DNA of 64,000 nucleotides from contig JAQXDE010000032.1 of assembly GCA_029251525.1 (NCBI GenBank), forward strand, positions 124,001 through 188,000, written 5' to 3'. Origin of the DNA: Saprospiraceae bacterium. Lineage in GTDB: Bacteria; Bacteroidota; Bacteroidia; Chitinophagales; Saprospiraceae. Position numbers and translations under genes: made by a program. Every line of letters starts with the position of its first letter. Within the stretch, counting starts at the first letter, position 1. Below are positions 51,897 to 61,652 of this stretch, one piece after another. Below the pieces are notes generated by a model, which ran no database searches, was not told where the DNA came from, and worked only from the letters and a program-made list of their open reading frames with translations.

Positions 51897-54224
51897 ATGA
51901 ATTTTCTATTCCTAAAAATTAAAACCAGCGTTTACTTCGTACTTCTTTGTGTATTATTCGGTACTCAAATTTCAGCACAAGATTCCATACCACCTGTTCC
52001 TGATCAATTGGACAATTTTGTTCATGCGGTATACATTCATCAAACTGATGAGAAGATAGTATTGGACGGTGAAATGAATGAAGCAGCCTGGCAACAGGGT
52101 AAAGCATCCGGCAAGTTTTGGCAAAATTTCCCAGGAGATAGCATACATGCAAAATCTCAAACGGAAATGTACATGACATATGATGATGAAAATTTATACA
52201 TCGCAATAGTTTGCCATAGCGTCGGAAATAATTTCGTTACCCCTTCCTTGCGACGAGATTATGGTTTTAGTGGAAATGATAATTTTAGTATTCATTTTGA
52301 TACATATAATGATAATACTAATTCTGCTTTATTTGGACTCAACCCATTTGGTATTCGTCGAGAAGCTTTAATCTCTGGTGGTGGAAGACAACGAAATAAC
52401 TTCAATTCTTCATGGGATAATAAGTGGAATGGAAATTCGAAAATTTATGATAATTATTGGATTGGCGAATATGCAATTCCCTTCAAAACACTTCGATATA
52501 ATGAGGGTAGTACACAATGGCGATTCACCGCTTATCGAAATGATACACAAACTGGTGAACGTTCTACTTGGCTGAGGATTCCTCAAAATCGAGTGTTAAT
52601 GGATATGTCATATATGGGGTCTTTGATTTGGGATAAACCCTTAAAAAAGGCGGGAAAAAACATCTCTATTATACCTTTTATCGCTAGTTCAGTTAATCGG
52701 AATTTCGAAGATTTGGAAAAAACAAAAGCTAATAAAAACATATCCTTTGGTGGCGATGCAAAAGTTGCCGTTACTTCAGCTTTAAATTTGGACTTGACTA
52801 TCAATCCTGACTTCTCACAAGTTGAGGTTGATCAACAAGTAACCAATTTGGATAGATTCGAGATTTTCTTTCCAGAGCGAAGGCAATTCTTTTTGGAAAA
52901 TGCAGATTTATTCTCAGGCTTTGGAACTGGACGTGTAACTCCTTTTTTTTCCAGAAGAATTGGAGTAACTCAAGATACATCCTCTGGAAATAATATTCAA
53001 AACACTATCCTGTATGGAGCTAGGCTTTCAGGAAAACTCAATGAACGAACTCGAATTGGCCTGCTCAATATGCAAACAGCAAAGCAAGTAGATAATGATT
53101 TACCGAGTTTTAATTATACAGTTGCAACCGCTGAACAAAACATTTTCTCAAAGTCAAGTATCGCTGCAATTGTCGTAAATAAACAGGCAATTAATCCTGA
53201 AGATTTTAGTTCGTCATTTGACAACTATAACCGAGTGGCTGGTTTGGAATATCGTTTAGCTACACAAAGTAATGTTTGGACAGGAAAGGCATCCTACTTT
53301 CACGCCTTTACCCCTACTGATGAAAAAGATAAATTTTATCACTTCTTAAAATTAGAGTACAATAAAAGAAAATACAGATTGGAGTGGGCTCATTTTTTTG
53401 TAGGAAGTGGATTTGATGCACAGGTTGGGTTCATACCAAGGAAAGATATTTTATTTATCAACCCTGAGATTGAGTTTAATTTTTTTCCTAAAAAAAGTTC
53501 TATTGTTAGTCGTCATCGAGTTCAAATAGAACCGCGCTTTATTTATAAAACTGGTAGAGACGGTAATGAAATTGTTTCCGAGTTTAGTAATATTGAAAAT
53601 CAAGTGGAAGGTAGTTGGAATATTCAATTTAATAATACTTCTAATATAAATATTTCTGCAGAGGTTAACGATGTTTTATTATTGAATGATTTTGATCCCA
53701 CGAGAGTACAAGAGGATGATATTTTTTTAACTGCAGGAGATCGATTTCAATACTCTAATTTTAAATTTAGTTATAGATCTGATCAAAGGAAAAAATTCAA
53801 TTTCAATTTAAAAACAAATTTTGGGCAATTCTATAGTGGAAATCGAAGTAGTATTGGAGGAAGTGTTACTTACCGTTATCAACCATTTGGCTTTATAAGT
53901 TTAGACTACAACTTTAATCGAATCACCAATTTAGGAGATGAATTTAAAGATACTGACTTATGGTTACTTGGTCCACGAATTGATATTACCTTGACGAAAA
54001 AATTATTTCTGACCACATTTATTCAATATAATAGTCAGTCAAAAAACTTAAATATTAATACTCGTTTCCAATGGCGATTCGCGCCTGTTTCCGATTTCTT
54101 TTTAGTATACACAGATAATCAATTTTATGATGAAGATTTCAATACAAATCCTTTGAGTGACCGTCGGTTTACTACAAAGAATCGAGCTTTAGTGGCGAAG
54201 GTGACTTACTGGCTAAATTTGTAA
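51897..54224 (+). CDS. DUF5916 outer-membrane protein with CBM9-like domain
   Basis: A 775-residue exported protein. The signal peptide ends near ISAQ (about residue 28). Residues about 45-240 form a carbohydrate-binding-module-9-like sandwich (DEKIVLDGEMNEAAWQQ ... GEYAIPFKTLRY). The DUF5916 region follows with its signature LDLTINPDFSQVEVDQQ and FEIFFPERRQFFLENADLFS, and RVTPFFSRRIG. The C-terminal part is rich in alternating strands (YRYQPFGFISLDYNFNRI) and ends in KVTYWLNL, consistent with an outer-membrane beta-barrel. The molecular function of the family is not established. The length is typical. Confidence 0.88.
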   Translation: MNFLFLKIKTSVYFVLLCVLFGTQISAQDSIPPVPDQLDNFVHAVYIHQTDEKIVLDGEMNEAAWQQGKASGKFWQNFPGDSIHAKSQTEMYMTYDDENLYIAIVCHSVGNNFVTPSLRRDYGFSGNDNFSIHFDTYNDNTNSALFGLNPFGIRREALISGGGRQRNNFNSSWDNKWNGNSKIYDNYWIGEYAIPFKTLRYNEGSTQWRFTAYRNDTQTGERSTWLRIPQNRVLMDMSYMGSLIWDKPLKKAGKNISIIPFIASSVNRNFEDLEKTKANKNISFGGDAKVAVTSALNLDLTINPDFSQVEVDQQVTNLDRFEIFFPERRQFFLENADLFSGFGTGRVTPFFSRRIGVTQDTSSGNNIQNTILYGARLSGKLNERTRIGLLNMQTAKQVDNDLPSFNYTVATAEQNIFSKSSIAAIVVNKQAINPEDFSSSFDNYNRVAGLEYRLATQSNVWTGKASYFHAFTPTDEKDKFYHFLKLEYNKRKYRLEWAHFFVGSGFDAQVGFIPRKDILFINPEIEFNFFPKKSSIVSRHRVQIEPRFIYKTGRDGNEIVSEFSNIENQVEGSWNIQFNNTSNINISAEVNDVLLLNDFDPTRVQEDDIFLTAGDRFQYSNFKFSYRSDQRKKFNFNLKTNFGQFYSGNRSSIGGSVTYRYQPFGFISLDYNFNRITNLGDEFKDTDLWLLGPRIDITLTKKLFLTTFIQYNSQSKNLNINTRFQWRFAPVSDFFLVYTDNQFYDEDFNTNPLSDRRFTTKNRALVAKVTYWLNL

Positions 54225-54556
54225 ATATATTGTTGCGATTATAACGCAATCCATAAGACGCCTGATGCTTTTGATTTTTTCAACAAAGCCAAACAACTAT
54301 TATCAATTAGAAAAAATCAACCGAAAATATTTTTAGCCTCTAAAATACACTGCGCCATCAAACTAGAAAGGAATTAAAAAAAAGATGATAAACCACATCC
54401 TAAAAAAGCCAGAGGAAATGTAATAATTCAAGGGTTAATAATCGATGCTAACTTTTGAAAATGGAGAAGTGAAAAATCCAAAGTCTGAACTAGACTTCTT
54501 AGCATAACCCAACAATACATCCATTTAAAAGATTGAGGTAGCCTTTTAACCATAAA
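54225..54556. other. Intergenic stretch between convergent genes
   Basis: About 330 bases. No frame with coding character and no recognisable transposase or phage remnant was seen. Confidence 0.4.
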
Positions 54557-54592
54557 AAAAGTGCACCCATTAAAATGAGTGCACTTTTTTCG
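54557..54592 (-). terminator. Intrinsic terminator of the M1 peptidase gene
   Basis: AAAAAAGTGCAC and GTGCACTTTTTT pair perfectly; the loop (CCATTAAAATGA) can extend the stem further. T-runs are present on both strands, and it lies 22 bases from the peptidase stop codon. Confidence 0.9.
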
Positions 54593-54613
54593 TAAACATT
54601 TAAAAACCAAAAA

Positions 54614-56980
54614 TTATGGTCTGATCACTTTTGCTTTTGCTTTCTGCATTGGATTTGGTGATTCAGGGAATTTGTGTTTTTTGAAAACTTGAAATTTCGA
54701 GGGCATTTCTTGCAAAGGAAATTGGTTATTCGTTTCATCTACATCAGCTGTCTCTTTGTAAGGGTCTAATCTGATAGACTTTACTTCTTTGTTTTTTACA
54801 AATACTTTTTTAACTTCAGATTCATTTTTTCTCCAAATCTCAACAGGTATTCGTTCTACTTCAACCGATCCATCCTCAAAAGTCCATTCAATGATAATTG
54901 GCATTGGCAATCCACCTAAGTTTTTGAAATATAACTCATAGTAATTTTTACCACCATATAATTTTTTCTTTTTTCTTTTATTAGGTGCTTCATCATACAA
55001 CATTCCTTTGGTAATTTGAACCGAATCTTCTGTTTCCCAAGGCCGATAATCTGTATAAAAATCAACCAAGTTTTTATCTTCTTCTACTTTGAATTTCGTT
55101 CCATTCGTTTGATTTCTTACTTTAGAAATATCGTCAAAAGGTTTTTTAGCAGTTTGAGGAAATTCTCTTTCTACTTTCTTCGGCTTATTCTTCATATCAA
55201 CTTGGTACCAGTTGATACTGTCCAAAGAGATATCTACATTTTCAATACTGTAAAACCATCCTCTCCAGAACCAATCCAAATCAACACCACTTGCATCTTC
55301 CATTGTTCTAAAGAAATCTGCAGGTGTAGGGTGTTTAAAAGCCCATCGCTCACAGTATTCTTTAAATGCCATATCAAATAGTTCACGCCCCATGATTGTT
55401 TCTCGAAGTATATTTAAGCCTGTTGCAGGTTTTCCATAAGCATTCCAACCAAAGCCAACAATATTTTCACTGTTCGTCATAATTGGTTCTAAGCGATCAG
55501 GATTACTACTCATATAACCAACAGCTTTGGCTGCAGGACCTCTTCGTGAGTTATAATTATTATCAAATTCTTGTTCAGCCAAATATTGGACAAATGTATT
55601 AATTCCCTCATCCATCCATGACCATTGACGCTCATCGCTATTGATAATCATTGGAAAGTAATTATGTCCAACCTCGTGAATAATTACCGAAATTGCACCT
55701 TTTTTAGCACGTTCGGTGTATGTACCATCTTCTTCAGCTCGTCCATAGTTAAAACAAATCATCGGGTATTCCATTCCATTAGCTGCTTCTACAGAAATTG
55801 CAATTGGGTATGGATAAGGAATTGAATATCGGGAATAAACCTCCAAAGTATGCTTTACTGCTTTAGTCGAATACTTGCTATAAATAGGATAAGATTCTTT
55901 CGGATAATAACTCATACACATTACTTTCTTTCCAGCAGTAGTCGTGTGAGGCAAAGCATCCCAAACGAATTTACGGGAAGCACCCCAAGCGAAATCTCGA
56001 ACATTATCCGCTTTAAATTCCCATGTTTTAGTTGATTTACTTTTTTTACTTTTTGCATTTGCAATTGCTTCATCCAAAGTAACAATTTCCATTGGCTCAG
56101 TTCCGTCATTGTTGGAAGCAAGCTTCCATCGCTGCTTTTGAGTTGAGGTCAAAACTTCATCTATATTCTGACATTCACCGGTTGAAGCAACAACAAAATC
56201 GTCTGGCAAAGTCATTTTCACATTGTAGTTTCCAAACTCTAATGCAAACTCCCCTCGGCCAGTAAATTGTTTATTCTGCCATCCTTCAACCGCATCATAA
56301 ACACATAACCTGGGAAACCATTGAGTAATAGTGAAAATGTAATTATCTTCTTTTTCGAAATATTCATAGCCACCACGTCCGCCTATTCCATTTACACGGT
56401 CAGTTAAGTTGTAATTCCATTTCACATTAAATGTAAAAGTCTCTCCTGGTAACAATTGGTTAGGAAGGTTGATTCTCATCATCGTATTGTTGATAATATA
56501 CTTTAGTGCTTTTCCGTTTACGTCAGTCACTTTTTCGATATTATGACCATACTTATTTGGTTCATCATAAGTTTCTAATCTTTCCAAACCATCTTGACTC
56601 ATCACCCTTCGAATTGAACTTGAATTAGCGTGATTTGAAGCATTATCCGCTCGGTGTTGATTCTCATCCAATTGCAACCAAATATATTTTAAAATATTTG
56701 GAGAGCGATTGTAATATTTAATCTTCTCAATACCACTTAATTGTTGTTTTTCAGTATCCAAAGTACAATCAATATCATAGTCCGCTTGCTGTTGCCAATA
56801 ATCTGGCCCAGGCATTCCATCAGCTGCGTGATAAGCATTTGGAGTAGGTAAGTCTTGGCCTAATTGTTCAAACCTATTACCGTGGTTAGATGTTTTCTTT
56901 TGAGCAAAAACAGTGATAGATAGGGCAATCATACCACATAAAAGAAAACTTGTTTTTAGTAATTTTTTTAAATTCATCAT
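54614..56980 (-). CDS. M1-family metallopeptidase (aminopeptidase N-like)
   Basis: A 788-residue exported zinc peptidase with a signal peptide (about residues 1-26, ending VFAQ). The M1 zinc motif is His-Glu-x-x-His at 435-439 (HEVGHN) with the third ligand Glu458 in WMDEGIN, giving the family spacing HExxH-18-E. The exopeptidase motif GxMEN appears as GMEYP, and a catalytic Tyr-bearing segment lies further on. An N-terminal beta domain (about 60-290) and a C-terminal domain with FKNLGGLPMPIIIEWTFEDG are typical of the large M1 peptidases of Bacteroidota. The replacement of Asn in GxMEN by Tyr suggests a changed N-terminal recognition. Single gene. Confidence 0.93.
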   Translation of the reverse strand: MMNLKKLLKTSFLLCGMIALSITVFAQKKTSNHGNRFEQLGQDLPTPNAYHAADGMPGPDYWQQQADYDIDCTLDTEKQQLSGIEKIKYYNRSPNILKYIWLQLDENQHRADNASNHANSSSIRRVMSQDGLERLETYDEPNKYGHNIEKVTDVNGKALKYIINNTMMRINLPNQLLPGETFTFNVKWNYNLTDRVNGIGGRGGYEYFEKEDNYIFTITQWFPRLCVYDAVEGWQNKQFTGRGEFALEFGNYNVKMTLPDDFVVASTGECQNIDEVLTSTQKQRWKLASNNDGTEPMEIVTLDEAIANAKSKKSKSTKTWEFKADNVRDFAWGASRKFVWDALPHTTTAGKKVMCMSYYPKESYPIYSKYSTKAVKHTLEVYSRYSIPYPYPIAISVEAANGMEYPMICFNYGRAEEDGTYTERAKKGAISVIIHEVGHNYFPMIINSDERQWSWMDEGINTFVQYLAEQEFDNNYNSRRGPAAKAVGYMSSNPDRLEPIMTNSENIVGFGWNAYGKPATGLNILRETIMGRELFDMAFKEYCERWAFKHPTPADFFRTMEDASGVDLDWFWRGWFYSIENVDISLDSINWYQVDMKNKPKKVEREFPQTAKKPFDDISKVRNQTNGTKFKVEEDKNLVDFYTDYRPWETEDSVQITKGMLYDEAPNKRKKKKLYGGKNYYELYFKNLGGLPMPIIIEWTFEDGSVEVERIPVEIWRKNESEVKKVFVKNKEVKSIRLDPYKETADVDETNNQFPLQEMPSKFQVFKKHKFPESPNPMQKAKAKVIRP

Positions 56981-57173
56981 GTAAATTTGATTAGTTATTA
57001 TTTCAATAAAATGTAATTCAGAACTTTTATTCTAAATTCTCCAATAAAAATTAAAATGGGTGTTTTGAATAATTTTTCAAAAAGCGACCAAAAATACAAA
57101 AATCAGAAGTTTTCTCAAAGTTTTAGATTATTGACTTTCATGTGCATAATTGACATTCAAAAATCATTAAATA

Positions 57174-57214
57174 AGCCCCAAAATCTAAAGTAGACTTTGG
57201 GGCTTATTTGGTTT
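57174..57214 (-). terminator. Intrinsic terminator of the maltose operon
   Basis: AAATAAGCCCCAAA and TTTGGGGCTTATTT pair perfectly around ATCTAAAGTAGAC, with T-rich flanks. It lies about 20 bases past the GH13 gene stop. Confidence 0.93.
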
Positions 57215-57231
57215 TTTCTCAAAAAAATATT

Positions 57232-58638
57232 TTACTTATTCGACAACACTAAATATTCCCATGATTTCAAAACCAATTTTGCCTCTTGCGTTAAATCCAT
57301 TTTTTCATTGGAAAAAATATTTCTGTATTCTCCTGCATAGCCTTTACCTTTTAAATTAAAATTTTGATTTTTATCTGATAAATTTAGAATAACTACAACT
57401 TTATCTCCATCTTTTTCGCGCATATAAGCATAAAGGCTTTGATCGTTACTAGTCATTATCTTTTGGGGTTCGCCTCCAAAATCACCATTCCATAATGCCT
57501 TATTATTATGTTTCAAATCAAAAAGTGTTTTATAAAATTTAGCATAAGCATATCCTCCCCAATTAATCTCATCCTTTTCAAAAAACTCTAATCGCTTTCT
57601 ATTTGCAGATTCCTGACCCGAATAAACCAATGGCATTCCATCGAATGTTGCAGCAAAAACAGCAAAAGCTTTAGCACCTTCGCCCATTCGATCAAAGACA
57701 GTTCCTGCCCAGGTATTTTCATCATGATTAGAAGTGAACATCATATGAAATCCTTTATTGAATCTTGAACGATCTTGCTTCAACCATTCATCAAACGAGG
57801 AGGCTGGTTCTTCTCCTTTTGCTACATCATTCATGATGTGGTGAATATCCCAACCATAATCTGAATGAAAATACCCGTTATTAATTTGGTCTGGCTCTTG
57901 TCCTTCTGCCAACATAAAAATATTACCTACTTCAAAAAGTGCATCGCTTGCTTGTTTCCAAAAGTCAGTGGGAACATCGTGTGCAACGTCCATTCGAAAT
58001 CCATCAACTCCAATTTCATCGACCCAAAAAACCATATCAGAAATCATGGTTTTTCGCATATCTTGATTATCATAATTTAATTCAGCTGTATCGAACCAGT
58101 CAGTTGGTTCTCCCTTTAAGGTGGGTGACTTAATAATTTTTCCATCCACCTGAGTGTACCAATCCGGATGATCTTTGATCCATTGATGATCCCAACCAGT
58201 ATGATTTGGTACCCAATCAATAATCACCTTCATCCCTAGATCATGAGCTGATTTTAGCATTTTTTTAAAATCACCCATCGTTCCAAATTCAGGATTAAAA
58301 TCTCGATAATCCGAAACAGAATATGGACTGCCCAAATACTTTTTCATCTCTTCCTTATCTGTGATTTCCTCAATCATAATTTCAGGAGTTGCTTTTCGAT
58401 TGGTCATACTTATTGGATGCAAAGGCATAAACCATAAAATATCAACGCCCATTTTCTTTAATCTTGGAAGATGCGTAGCAAAAGAACTAACGTGACCATC
58501 CTCTGAATATTGTCGAAGATTAACTTCATAAATCGTAGCATCTTTTCCCCAATCTGGCATATCTCCAGGATTCCCGACTTGTTCACATGCTGTAAAACTT
58601 GCAATAATTAAAGCAAAAATTAAATTGTATTTGTTCAT
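57232..58638 (-). CDS. GH13 alpha-amylase-family lipoprotein
   Basis: A glycoside hydrolase family 13 enzyme that cleaves alpha-1,4-glucans. The frame opens at 58683, but MNKYNLIFALIIASF from 58638 is a proper lipoprotein signal with lipobox FTAC, so I use that start. GH13 motifs in order are VIIDWVPNHTG (region I), DGFRMDVAHD (region II, nucleophile Asp), FMLAEGQEP (region III, acid/base Glu) and FTSNHDEN (region IV). The opening DWGKDATIYEVNLRQYSEDG is also typical. As a lipoprotein it should act in the periplasm or at the outer membrane, producing maltose or glucose for the phosphorylase. It is the last gene of the operon. Confidence 0.93.
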   Translation of the reverse strand: MNKYNLIFALIIASFTACEQVGNPGDMPDWGKDATIYEVNLRQYSEDGHVSSFATHLPRLKKMGVDILWFMPLHPISMTNRKATPEIMIEEITDKEEMKKYLGSPYSVSDYRDFNPEFGTMGDFKKMLKSAHDLGMKVIIDWVPNHTGWDHQWIKDHPDWYTQVDGKIIKSPTLKGEPTDWFDTAELNYDNQDMRKTMISDMVFWVDEIGVDGFRMDVAHDVPTDFWKQASDALFEVGNIFMLAEGQEPDQINNGYFHSDYGWDIHHIMNDVAKGEEPASSFDEWLKQDRSRFNKGFHMMFTSNHDENTWAGTVFDRMGEGAKAFAVFAATFDGMPLVYSGQESANRKRLEFFEKDEINWGGYAYAKFYKTLFDLKHNNKALWNGDFGGEPQKIMTSNDQSLYAYMREKDGDKVVVILNLSDKNQNFNLKGKGYAGEYRNIFSNEKMDLTQEAKLVLKSWEYLVLSNK

Positions 58639-58698
58639 TTTTTCCGTTTTTATAAAAAAAAATTTCATCTGCTTGATCAACAAATCATCTTAAAATGA

Positions 58699-59229
58699 TT
58701 ATTCATTAACACCAGGTCGCTCTTCCACTTTATCCATTTTAATTTGCTCACCAGACTTAGTAATATTTGTATTACCAATTAAAATTAAAACAGGTGAGTT
58801 CATTTGTGCCCTCCAATGTTCGTTTTTCGTTTTATCTTCTCCATCATAATCAATGGTTAGATAATTAGTTTCATCTTCCAAAAACCATTTCCCTTTACCT
58901 ATTTCCTTTCCATCTTGACCAAAGGCAAATGTCATATCTTTTTTAAATTCAATCCATTTTTCATTATTATACCATCCACTTTTAGTTGATCCTGTGTATT
59001 TCCATATTCCAAAAAAAGGAGATAAAGGACTAGCTTTTACGGTTTCAGGAGTATCATGATTATGTCCAGCGTGATTGTGTCCATCATGATCATCATGGTT
59101 TTCATTTACTTTAGTTTCTGTTAGGGTTGGAGTTGTTCCCTCCTTTTGAGGGGAGTTTACATCATTTCCGCAGGCAAAAAGAAACAGACTTAAAATTATC
59201 ACTAATGTAACTACAAATAAATTTTTCAT
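58699..59229 (-). CDS. His-rich lipoprotein of unknown function in the maltose operon
   Basis: A 176-residue lipoprotein with lipobox LFAC (Cys20). A low-complexity His/Asp stretch (HDDHDGHNHAGHNHD, about residues 45-59) could bind metal ions. The C-terminal domain (about 70-176) has FGIWKYTGSTKSGWYNNEKW and KGKWFLEDETNYLTIDYDG, reminiscent of small beta-barrel lipoprotein domains that assess ligand binding (lipocalin-like, DUF4488 or similar), but no family is recognised with certainty. It is 43 bases after the GH65 gene and 60 bases before the GH13 lipoprotein, so it belongs to the same transcript. Confidence 0.8.
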   Translation of the reverse strand: MKNLFVVTLVIILSLFLFACGNDVNSPQKEGTTPTLTETKVNENHDDHDGHNHAGHNHDTPETVKASPLSPFFGIWKYTGSTKSGWYNNEKWIEFKKDMTFAFGQDGKEIGKGKWFLEDETNYLTIDYDGEDKTKNEHWRAQMNSPVLILIGNTNITKSGEQIKMDKVEERPGVNE

Positions 59230-59272
59230 TTTGAATCCTTATTTTATTATTTGATTAAATTATAAATATTAT

Positions 59273-61591
59273 CTATCCTATCTCATTGTTAAAATGAGCA
59301 CTACTTTTTGCAGGAATATCATAGTGCTCTTTATAAATTTCTAAATGAAGATTTTTACTTGATAAATTTTTGATTTCCACTTTCTCTTTTCTGATGATAA
59401 CTTGCAATAAAGATTTTCTAAATAAAATTTTAAAAGAAAAACTTTTCCATTCATTTGGCAAAGATGGATTTAAAATTAACTGTTCTCCTAATACTCGCAT
59501 TCCGCCAAAACCTTTAACTACCGCCATCCAAGTTCCAGCCATACTTGTAATGTGCAAACCATCCTCCGTATCATTATTATAATCATCCAAATCTAACCGA
59601 GCAGTACGAAGGTACATTTCATATGCTTTTTCTTTCATCCCTAATTTTGCTGCCAAAATGGAATGCACACATGGAGACAGAGACGATTCATGAACAGTCA
59701 TTGGCTCATAAAATTCAAAATTACGACGATGCGTATCTTCATCAAATAAATCTTCAAAAAAATAAAGTCCTTGCAAAACGTCTGCTTGCTTAATGAAACA
59801 TGATCGCAAAATCCTATCCCAACTCCAATTTTGATTCAAGGGTTGATCCTCTGCTGGAAGATCTTTCGTTTTAATTAATTCTTTGTCCAAAAAGCCATCA
59901 TGCTGAACAAACACATCTAATTTTTCGTCATGCGGTAAATAAATATTTTCAGCTATTTTCTCCCATTCACCCATTTCTACATATTCGTAAAAGTTAATTT
60001 TACCTTCCAATGCTGTCCATTTTTCAGGCGCTATTTCTTTCATATACATGATAGCACCAACAGTATATTTTAGACACCAACTAGCAATAAAATTAGTGTA
60101 CCAATTATTGTTTACATTATTTTCATATTCGTTTGGTCCCGTTACGCCATGCATCACGTACTTATTCCTTCGTTCTGAAAAATGAACACGTTGGGTCCAA
60201 AATCTTGCAATTGCAATCAAGACTTCTGTTCCGAAATCAATCAAATATTCTTTGTCACCTGTGTGTCTAACATAATCGTAAATTCCATAAGCAATAGCTC
60301 CATTTCTATGAATTTCTTCAAATGTAATTTCCCATTCATTATGACATTCTTCACCATTCATCGTAACCATTGGGTACAATGCAGCCCCCTCTTTAAAACC
60401 TAACTTCACTGCATTCTCTATTGCTTTATCCAATTGTTTGTATCGATACATCAATAAATTTCTCGACACTTTTTGATCAGAAGTTGCCAAATAAAATGGA
60501 ATGCAGTAGGCCTCGGTATCCCAATAAGTACTTCCTCCATATTTCTCACCAGTAAAACCTTTTGGACCAATATTAAGTCGTGCATCCTCACCACTATATG
60601 TTTGATTAAGATGAAAAATATTAAATCGAATACCTTGTTGTGCAGCTATATCACCTTCGATGATAATGTCACTTTGTTCCCATTTTTTTAACCAAGCAAT
60701 TCGTTGTTCCTCTAACATGGTATTAAACCCTTTGGCAAATGCTTGATTAACAGCACCTTGAGTGTTTTTTACTAAATCTTCCTTTGGATGATTCTCAGAA
60801 GAAAGGTTTGAACAGTATTTTAAAATTGTAATTTCATCGCCATCCTTCACCTCAATTTTCACATCACTACTTATATATTTCTCTCTGGAAAAAACACCAG
60901 CGTTATCATCTGCAGAATCACCATTTTTCAATATTTGAAACCTCATCCCCGTGCAAACCTGAAAAGCAGTTTTCTTAGTTTCCGCCAAAACATATCCTCC
61001 TTTTGGCTCAACATACTTGTCAACTTCCACCCAAAATTTCTCATCATAGTTAGCGTCCTCATTTTTTACATCAAAATCAACATAAGGCGAAATATTTATC
61101 CCCCCTGAAAAATTCAATACCGAGATCTTATAAGAAATGGCCCCTACCTCATCATCGACAATACTACAAAATCGCTTAGCTTCTACTTTTACTTCATTGC
61201 CACTTTTAAGTTTAGCTTTAAAAGTTCGTTCCAAATAACCTTCTTTCATATTTAACACCCGACGAAAATTATCTACTTCGCATTCTGCCAAATTGAAAAC
61301 TTCTCCATCTATTTCAATATCAATTCCAATCCAATTTGCAGCATTCAAAACTTTAGCAAAATATTCAGGATAACCATTCTTCCACCATCCCACTCTTGTT
61401 TTGTCAGGATAATAAACACCTGCTACATAACTGCCTAACATCGTTTCACCAGTAAATTTTTCTTCAAAATTAGCTCGTTGTCCCATCCGTCCATTTCCAA
61501 TACTGAAAATAGATTCTGAGATTTTATTATGCTTTCGATAAAAGCCTTCCTCTATAATATTCCACTCGTCTTGTTTAAGATAATCTTTCAT
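59273..61591 (-). CDS. GH65 maltose/oligosaccharide phosphorylase
   Basis: A 772-residue cytosolic family 65 phosphorylase that splits an alpha-glucosidic disaccharide with phosphate to beta-glucose 1-phosphate and glucose (maltose most likely). Three domains are seen: an N-terminal beta-sandwich (ESIFSIGNGRMGQRANF at the start), a linker and an (alpha/alpha)6 barrel. The barrel carries the substrate segment YGGSTYWDTEAYCIPFYL and the general-acid Glu in HGVTGPNEYENNVNNNWYTN. A C-terminal sandwich closes it (DGLHITSMAGTWMAVVKGFG). The adjacent beta-phosphoglucomutase handles the beta-glucose 1-phosphate, which supports a maltose, kojibiose or trehalose phosphorylase role; maltose is favoured by the GH13 amylase in the operon. 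Confidence 0.95.
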   Translation of the reverse strand: MKDYLKQDEWNIIEEGFYRKHNKISESIFSIGNGRMGQRANFEEKFTGETMLGSYVAGVYYPDKTRVGWWKNGYPEYFAKVLNAANWIGIDIEIDGEVFNLAECEVDNFRRVLNMKEGYLERTFKAKLKSGNEVKVEAKRFCSIVDDEVGAISYKISVLNFSGGINISPYVDFDVKNEDANYDEKFWVEVDKYVEPKGGYVLAETKKTAFQVCTGMRFQILKNGDSADDNAGVFSREKYISSDVKIEVKDGDEITILKYCSNLSSENHPKEDLVKNTQGAVNQAFAKGFNTMLEEQRIAWLKKWEQSDIIIEGDIAAQQGIRFNIFHLNQTYSGEDARLNIGPKGFTGEKYGGSTYWDTEAYCIPFYLATSDQKVSRNLLMYRYKQLDKAIENAVKLGFKEGAALYPMVTMNGEECHNEWEITFEEIHRNGAIAYGIYDYVRHTGDKEYLIDFGTEVLIAIARFWTQRVHFSERRNKYVMHGVTGPNEYENNVNNNWYTNFIASWCLKYTVGAIMYMKEIAPEKWTALEGKINFYEYVEMGEWEKIAENIYLPHDEKLDVFVQHDGFLDKELIKTKDLPAEDQPLNQNWSWDRILRSCFIKQADVLQGLYFFEDLFDEDTHRRNFEFYEPMTVHESSLSPCVHSILAAKLGMKEKAYEMYLRTARLDLDDYNNDTEDGLHITSMAGTWMAVVKGFGGMRVLGEQLILNPSLPNEWKSFSFKILFRKSLLQVIIRKEKVEIKNLSSKNLHLEIYKEHYDIPAKSSAHFNNEIG

Positions 61592-61652
61592 TTAATTAAT
61601 TATTTATTCGAAAAAAAGAGAATCAGGACTAAAAATTTATTTGATTATTTTT

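Noticed and set aside
54428-54610. 60-codon minus-strand frame after the M1 peptidase
   Set aside because: It overlaps the terminator hairpin and encodes a Cys/Phe/His-mixed sequence with no protein-like pattern.
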